Below, one piece after another: positions 6,905-10,204 of a stretch of DNA of 10,204 nt. The position numbers and the translations under genes are program-made. The stretch is taken from assembly GCA_036394075.1 (NCBI GenBank), contig DASWFT010000453.1:1-10204 (forward strand), written 5' to 3'. Origin of the DNA: JAWWPY01 sp036394075 (lineage in GTDB: Bacteria; Actinomycetota; Actinomycetes; Streptosporangiales; Streptosporangiaceae). A model generated the notes under the pieces. It was not told the origin of the DNA. It saw nothing but the letters and a program-made list of their open reading frames with translations, and made no database searches. Numbering within the stretch: position 1 is the first letter of the stretch; each line of letters begins with the position of its first letter.

Positions 6905-7048
6905 ACGAGCGACGAGGGAAGGCGGCGCCTCAAAGGCGCCCCGGAGGCGAGCGGAAGGCAGAGCACGAGCGACGAGGGAAGGCGGCGCCTCAAAGGCGCC
7001 CCGGAGGCGAGCGGAAGGCAGAGCACGAGCGACGAGGGAAGGCGGCGC
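6905..7048 (+). repeat. 60-bp perfect tandem repeat, 2.4 copies
   Basis: Copies at 6905-6964 and 6965-7024 are identical over all 60 bases, and a partial third covers 7025-7048 (24 bases). The unit begins ACGAGCGACGAGGGAAGGCG and contains GGCGCC-TCAAA-GGCGCC (6924-6940, 6984-7000), which can fold into a 6-bp GC hairpin. Sixty bases is 20 codons, so the array stays in frame with livM and would encode repeated DEGRRRLKGAPEASGRQ peptides if translation begins at ATG 6857. There are no spacers, so it is not CRISPR. Confidence 0.95.
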
Positions 7049-7085
7049 AGTGAAGGGGGAATGGGGAGGCGGGCGGGGCCCCGGA
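7044..7085 (+). repeat. Start-site repeat module, livM copy
   Basis: This 42-bp segment is identical at 41 of 42 positions to 8913-8954. It includes a purine-rich ribosome-binding stretch (GAAGGGGGA, 7052-7060) directly followed by ATG (7061) and the codons for MGRRAGPR. The same segment precedes livF, and the only difference is G versus A just before the ATG. It appears to supply the translation start of livM. Confidence 0.85.
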
Positions 7086-8172
7086 CGCGGCCGGACGCCA
7101 GGTCGCTGGTACGCCCGGCCGTAATCGGGGCGCTGTTGCTCTTCGTGCTGTTCGCGCTGCCGCAACTGCTGAGTCTGTACTACATCGGCGCGATGACACA
7201 GGTGGCGGTGTACGCCATTGTTGCGCTCGGACTGGGGGTGCTGGTCGGCCGGGTCGGCCTGGTCTCGTTCGGCCAGGTTGCGGTGCTCGCTATCGGCGCG
7301 TGGGTGGCCGCCAGGCTCCTGTTCGCCACGTCGCTGCCGTATCCGGTGGTACTGCTGGGGGCGGGCGTGATCACGATGGTGCTCGGTACGCTGATCGGGC
7401 TGCCGGCGCTGCGGCTGCGGGGGCTGTACCTGGCGCTGATCACGCTGATGCTGGCGGGCGGGATCACGGTCGCGCTCGCTACGACGAACTTCCCCAACGG
7501 TGGCAGCGGCTTCCTCGGCTACAACGGCAGCTCGGTACACATCCCGCCGATCCGACGCCCGAGCATCGCGGCCAGTGACCCCGCCTACTTCCGCTACTCC
7601 GTGCTGGTCGCGGCGCTGATGTTCCTGCTTGTGCTCGCGCACATCAGGACGCGCCCTGGCCGGGCCTGGGCGGCGATCCGGCAGAGCGAGCTGACGGCGC
7701 TGGCCGCGGGGATCAACACCACGCTCTATAAGCTGTGGGCGTTCGCGCTGGCGTCGTTCATCACGGGCGTCGCCGGCGGGGTGCTCGCGGGTGCCATCCA
7801 CTACCTGTACTCGATCGACTTCCCGACCCAGGATTCGATCACGCTGCTGGCCGTGGTGCTGATGGGTGGCGCCTACAGCCTGTGGGGTGCGGTCGTGGCT
7901 GCGCTGCTGTACCAGCTGCTGCCGGCCCTGCTCAACAACTGGGCGTGTCGTCCGACTGGCTGACGATCCTGTTCGGCATCGGCGTGCTCCAGGTGCTGAC
8001 GACCGCACCGGCCGGGCTGGCGTATCAGGTGCCCAAGGATCTCGGGCGCCTCGGGCGCCTGCTGCGCCGCCGTGTGCTGCCCGGCCGTCTGCTGCCCGGC
8101 CGTCTGCTGCCCGGCCGTGTGCCGCGCAAGCGCCTGCGCGGGCCCTCGCAGTCCGGGGGTGGCGCAGGTTGA
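7061..8172 (+). CDS. livM: Liv-type ABC transporter permease LivM, frameshifted near the C-terminus
   Basis: The second HAAT-family permease. From ATG 7061 it reads MGRRAGPR, then a chain of membrane segments with the family signature GLVSFGQVAVLAIGAW (66-81), GLPALRLRGLYLALITL (113-129), the coupling loop GRAWAAIRQSELTALAAGIN (200-219) and GGAYSLWGAVVAALLYQLLP (269-288). After LLNNW (residue 294) the frame ends within nine codons at 7963, but the next frame continues convincingly as GVSSDWLTILFGIGVLQVL. One extra G in the GGG at 7941-7943 restores about 370 residues ending at 8172. The tail is strongly basic and holds three LPGR repeats. ATG 6857 is an alternative start that would add 68 repeat-encoded residues; 7061 is preferred because its ribosome-binding site and ATG lie in a module shared with livF. 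Its true stop overlaps the livG start (TTGA, 8169-8172). The frameshift is either a homopolymer error or a mutation that would remove the last membrane region. Confidence 0.85.
8041..8118 (+). repeat. Short tandem repeats in the livM tail
   Basis: A 9-bp unit (CTCGGGCGC) occurs twice at 8041-8058. A 15-bp unit (STGCTGCCCGGCCGT) then occurs three times at 8074-8118, the copies differing only at the first base. In the restored livM frame this encodes GRLGRL and then VLPGR-LLPGR-LLPGR, part of a basic cytoplasmic tail. Both units are multiples of three, so copy-number changes keep the frame. Confidence 0.85.
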
Positions 8173-8900
8173 GCGGGCCCCGGGCGATCGAAGTTGACGG
8201 CCTGACTGTCCGCTTCGGCGGCGTCACCTCGCTCGATGGCATGAGTCTGACCTTCGAGGACGGTACCTGCGGGCTGATCGGCCCCAACGGTGCCGGCAAG
8301 ACGACGTTCTTCAACGTTCTGAGCGGTTTCGTCCGGCCGGCCGGGGGGACAGTACGTGCGTTCGGCGAAGACCTGTTGTCGATCGTCCACTTCCGCCGCG
8401 CGCGGTGGGGGGTGCGGCGGACGTTCCAGACCGAGCAGGCGATCGAGGAGCTGTCGGTGTTCGACAACGTCGCGCTGGTCTATGAGCACGCCAAGCTGAG
8501 CGGCGCCTCGCGGCGCCAGGACGTGCTCGGCGCGATTTCGTTCGCCGGGCTCGAGGTCGATCCTTATGCCACGGTGCGCACACTGGGGGCCGGCGAGCGC
8601 CGGCTGGTCGAGGTCGCCCGTGCCGTCGTCGGATGGCCGAAGCTGGTGCTGCTCGACGAGCCCGCCGCCGGGCTGCCCGATGAGGAGACCGAGCACTTGG
8701 GCGAGGTGATCCGGCGAATTCCTGAGCAGACCGGAGCGCTGACGATCCTTGTCGACCACGACATGAGCCTCGTGTCTGCCTGCTGCGAGACGACCGCCGT
8801 GCTCGACTTCGGTAAGCTGATCGCGTCCGGCCCGACCGCCGAGGTGCTCCGGGACGAGCGCGTGATCCGCGCCTACCTGGGTACGGCGGAGTTCCAGTGA
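8169..8900 (+). CDS. livG: Liv-type ABC transporter ATP-binding protein LivG
   Basis: A cytoplasmic ATPase that would drive the LivHM channel together with LivF. From TTG 8169 it has 243 residues, slightly short of the usual 250-260. It shows Walker A GPNGAGKTT (38-46), the Q-loop glutamine in RRTFQTEQ (Q87), a signature variant LGAGERRLVEVARA (139-152; LivG proteins often have such a relaxed form of LSGGQ), Walker B LVLLDEP (159-165) and the switch histidine in VDHDMS (H197). The TTG overlaps the restored livM stop as TTGA and has GGGGGTGG upstream. No in-frame ATG or GTG lies nearby, and upstream in-frame sequence is only the shadow of the livM tail. The stop (8898-8900) overlaps the first repeat module of livF as GTGA. 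The gene is intact. Confidence 0.92.
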   Translation: MSGPRAIEVDGLTVRFGGVTSLDGMSLTFEDGTCGLIGPNGAGKTTFFNVLSGFVRPAGGTVRAFGEDLLSIVHFRRARWGVRRTFQTEQAIEELSVFDNVALVYEHAKLSGASRRQDVLGAISFAGLEVDPYATVRTLGAGERRLVEVARAVVGWPKLVLLDEPAAGLPDEETEHLGEVIRRIPEQTGALTILVDHDMSLVSACCETTAVLDFGKLIASGPTAEVLRDERVIRAYLGTAEFQ

Positions 8901-8954
8901 GCGAGCCGCCGGGGCGCAGTGAAGGGGAAATGGGGAGGCGGGCGGGGCCCCGGA
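8897..8954 (+). repeat. Start-site repeat module, livF copy (58 bp, minimal form)
   Basis: The first 21 bases (8897-8917) are identical to 6814-6834 after livH, and 8913-8954 matches 7044-7085 before livM at 41 of 42 positions. This copy therefore joins the head and tail of the livM module without the internal repeats. It begins on the livG stop codon (GTGA overlap) and carries GAAGGGGAA followed by ATG (8930) and the codons for MGRRAGPR. The bases after it (GGGCGAGCGGGGAGCAGAGC, 8955-8974) resemble the end of the 60-bp tandem unit. Confidence 0.88.
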
Positions 8955-9751
8955 GGGCGAGCGGGGAGCAGAGCGCGGGAGACACCGCGCTCGGCCTGCG
9001 CGGCCTCACCGTCGAGCGTGGCGGGCGTGCCGTGGTCCGCGACGTCTCCCTTGAGATACCGGCCGGAGAAGTGACTGCCCTGCTCGGGCCAAACGGGGCC
9101 GGGAAGTCGAGCCTCGTGCTGGCCGTCGGCGGCGTGCTCCGGCTCCGGGCGGGATCTGTGCTCACCGGCGGCCGCGAGTTCGCGGGCCGCCGGCCGGAGC
9201 GGATCCGCCACGCGGGAATCGCGATCGTGCCGGAGGGCCGGCGGCTGCTCTCAGACCTGAGCGTCGAAGACAACATCCGCGTCGCCACCTACGCCCTCTC
9301 CCGCGAGCAGGCCCGGGCCGGCCGCAAGCGGGCGCTGGAGCTGTTCCCCGAGATCGAGAGGCGTCTGTCGGCTCCGGCCCGGGCGCTATCGGGCGGCGAG
9401 CAGCAGATGGTCGTGCTGGCCCAGGCCCTCGTCTCCCAGCCGCGCTTCATGCTGATCGACGAACTCTCGCTGGGCTTGGCGCCGGTGGTGGTCAACCGCC
9501 TGATTCCGGCGATCCGCGCGGTCGCGGAATCCGGGATCGGCGTGTTGCTGATCGAGCAGTTCGCGACCGTCGCACTGGGGCTGGCCAACCACGCCCACAT
9601 CATGGAGGGCGGCCGGCTGCGGTTCTCCGGACTGGCCAGCGAACTGCGCGAGAAGCCAGCGCTGCTCCGGTCGGCCTACCTGCTGCGCGGAAGCACGGGC
9701 GCTCCCGCCGCGCCGCAGGCCGCGGTCCCCGATGACGATGACCAGATTTGA
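8930..9751 (+). CDS. livF: Liv-type ABC transporter ATP-binding protein LivF
   Basis: The second cytoplasmic ATPase of the transporter. From ATG 8930 it has 273 residues, longer than the usual 235-240. The extra length is a repeat-encoded N-terminus (MGRRAGPRRASGEQSAGD) and an acidic tail ending PDDDDQI. Motifs are Walker A GPNGAGKSS (53-61), IAIVPEGRRLLSDLSVEDN (97-115, typical of LivF), signature LSGGEQQM (153-160), Walker B FMLIDELSLGLAP (173-185) and LLIEQF, where LivF proteins have E-Q instead of the switch histidine. GTG 8897, overlapping the livG stop, is an in-frame alternative that would add MSEPPGRSEGE. ATG 8930 is preferred because GAAGGGGAA sits just before it and the same arrangement occurs at livM. 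The last gene of the operon, it is followed 6 bases later by a strong hairpin. Confidence 0.93.
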   Translation: MGRRAGPRRASGEQSAGDTALGLRGLTVERGGRAVVRDVSLEIPAGEVTALLGPNGAGKSSLVLAVGGVLRLRAGSVLTGGREFAGRRPERIRHAGIAIVPEGRRLLSDLSVEDNIRVATYALSREQARAGRKRALELFPEIERRLSAPARALSGGEQQMVVLAQALVSQPRFMLIDELSLGLAPVVVNRLIPAIRAVAESGIGVLLIEQFATVALGLANHAHIMEGGRLRFSGLASELREKPALLRSAYLLRGSTGAPAAPQAAVPDDDDQI

Positions 9752-9757
9752 GCCCAA

Positions 9758-9811
9758 AGTGGTCTGTAAGGGGAGTCTTCTTTGACTCAAAGCACCCCCT
9801 TAAAGACCACT
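9758..9811. terminator. Long hairpin between convergent livF and cupin genes (bidirectional terminator)
   Basis: AGTGGTCTGTAAGGGG (9758-9773) pairs with CCCCTTAAAGACCACT (9796-9811): a 16-bp stem with a single G-A mismatch and a 22-base loop. The loop contains AGTC/GACT, which can pair further. The hairpin starts 6 bases after the livF stop and ends 9 bases before the stop of the convergent cupin gene, the expected place for a shared terminator. There is no T-tract on either side, as is common for actinobacterial terminators. A small mobile-repeat remnant is a less likely alternative. Confidence 0.65.
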
Positions 9812-9820
9812 GGTGGCCGA

Positions 9821-10204
9821 TCAGACGAAGAGAGCGTTGTTGACTGGCAGCCCGTGCTCCTTGCAGTAACTCAAGTAGTGGTCGATGTACCAGAAGACGT
9901 CGAACGTCTGGGTGAGATTGTCGTCGTCGTCGTAGAACTCAAGCGAACCATTCAGCCAGAACACGGTCTTCATCCCATTCGGGTCGTCGCACACCAGCGT
10001 GTGGATGACACCTGGGCTTTCGTGCACGTAGCCGCCCGGCCTCGCGACCCAGTCGTATTCCAGGTAACGCCAGCTGCCCTCGAGCACGAACCCCGAGACA
10101 GGAAGGGCCGCGGTGCTTGTGTCGGCCGAGCATCCCGCCGCCCTCGACCCAGAGCATGTTGGTGAAGGAGTTGTTGCGGACGTCGAAGGCGAGGTGGCGG
10201 ATGT
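9821..10204 (-). CDS. Partial cupin protein, 2,4'-dihydroxyacetophenone dioxygenase type, with a frameshift
   Basis: The gene runs in from the right edge on the minus strand and stops at 9821. The visible N-terminal part reads IRHLAFDVRNNSFTNMLWVE then GGGMLGRHKHRGP, where the two histidines fit the metal-binding cupin motif. The family pattern then continues in another frame as VSGFVLEGSWRYLEYDWVA, ESPGVIHTLV (third metal histidine) and a C-terminal HGLPVNNALFV. The break lies near 10100-10106 (CCTTCCT on the coding strand). Restoring it needs one base fewer or two more. About 125 residues are visible of a usual 150-170. Relatives cleave the C-C bond between carbonyl and hydroxymethyl carbons of aryl hydroxyketones using iron; many homologues have unknown substrates. 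It is convergent with livF. The family call is from motif recognition and the substrate is not known. Confidence 0.75.
   Translation of the reverse strand, partial: TSATSPSTSATTPSPTCSGSRAAGCSADTSTAALPVSGFVLEGSWRYLEYDWVARPGGYVHESPGVIHTLVCDDPNGMKTVFWLNGSLEFYDDDDNLTQTFDVFWYIDHYLSYCKEHGLPVNNALFV

Noticed and set aside
6905..7048. Regular repeats considered as a CRISPR array
   Set aside because: The copies are directly adjacent with no unique spacers, the unit is 60 bp and only 2.4 copies exist. No cas genes are present.
7866..8168. Upstream in-frame extension of LivG (about 100 codons)
   Set aside because: This stretch is the shadow of the livM 3' end and its 15-bp repeats. ABC ATPase homology begins right after TTG 8169, which overlaps the restored livM stop.
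6791..8467. A 558-codon minus-strand frame opposite livM and livG
   Set aside because: Its low-complexity sequence includes the reverse translation of the 60-bp repeats, and it covers clear transporter motifs on the other strand. It is a GC-rich shadow.
1..10204. Search for tRNA or rRNA genes, integrases, transposases and phage or defence genes
   Set aside because: No cloverleaf, rRNA-like stretch or recognisable mobile or defence protein was seen by eye on either strand.

Overview
The window looks like chromosomal DNA from a high-GC actinobacterium. Base composition is strongly GC-rich with GC-rich third codon positions, several genes begin with GTG or TTG, the lipoprotein and sigma-factor style is actinobacterial, and genes are tightly packed with stop/start overlaps. 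I cannot name a genus from sequence alone.

Layout. The left 4.3 kb reads on the minus strand, in transcription order: an intact acetoacetyl-CoA synthetase (4294 to 2288), the large (catalytic) subunit of an aconitase X (AcnX) enzyme broken by a one-base frameshift (2214 to 1058), a C-terminally truncated AcnX small (swivel) subunit (1050 to 823), an ECF-type sigma factor whose 5' end overlaps that fragment (833 to 138), and the first 28 codons of a small gene that follows the sigma factor (86 to 1). A 227-bp divergent intergenic region (4295-4521) separates this block from a plus-strand ABC transporter operon of the branched-chain amino acid/amide (HAAT, Liv) type: lipoprotein substrate-binding protein, LivH permease, LivM permease (frameshifted near its end), LivG ATPase and LivF ATPase. 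A long hairpin (9758-9811) ends that operon and separates it from a convergent, partial and frameshifted minus-strand cupin of the 2,4'-dihydroxyacetophenone dioxygenase type that runs off the right edge.

How the genes may work together. The Liv-type transporter would import a small carboxylate, amino acid or amide. Acetoacetyl-CoA synthetase would activate acetoacetate for central metabolism. AcnX-family enzymes dehydrate hydroxy acids such as cis-3-hydroxyproline or mevalonate 5-phosphate. A cupin C-C-cleaving dioxygenase lies next door. A catabolic island is plausible but the substrate cannot be read from sequence.

The most distinctive features are repeats at gene starts. One GC-rich module of about 58 bp sits directly on the stop codon of the upstream gene at both the livH/livM and livG/livF junctions. 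It carries a purine-rich ribosome-binding site and an ATG, and so gives LivM and LivF the same N-terminal peptide. The livM copy is expanded by a 43-bp imperfect duplication and 2.4 copies of a perfect 60-bp tandem repeat. Three separate genes carry small frameshifts (AcnX near 2115, livM near 7942, cupin near 10103), which suggests either indel errors in the assembly or real decay. The truncated AcnX small subunit cannot be explained by a single indel.
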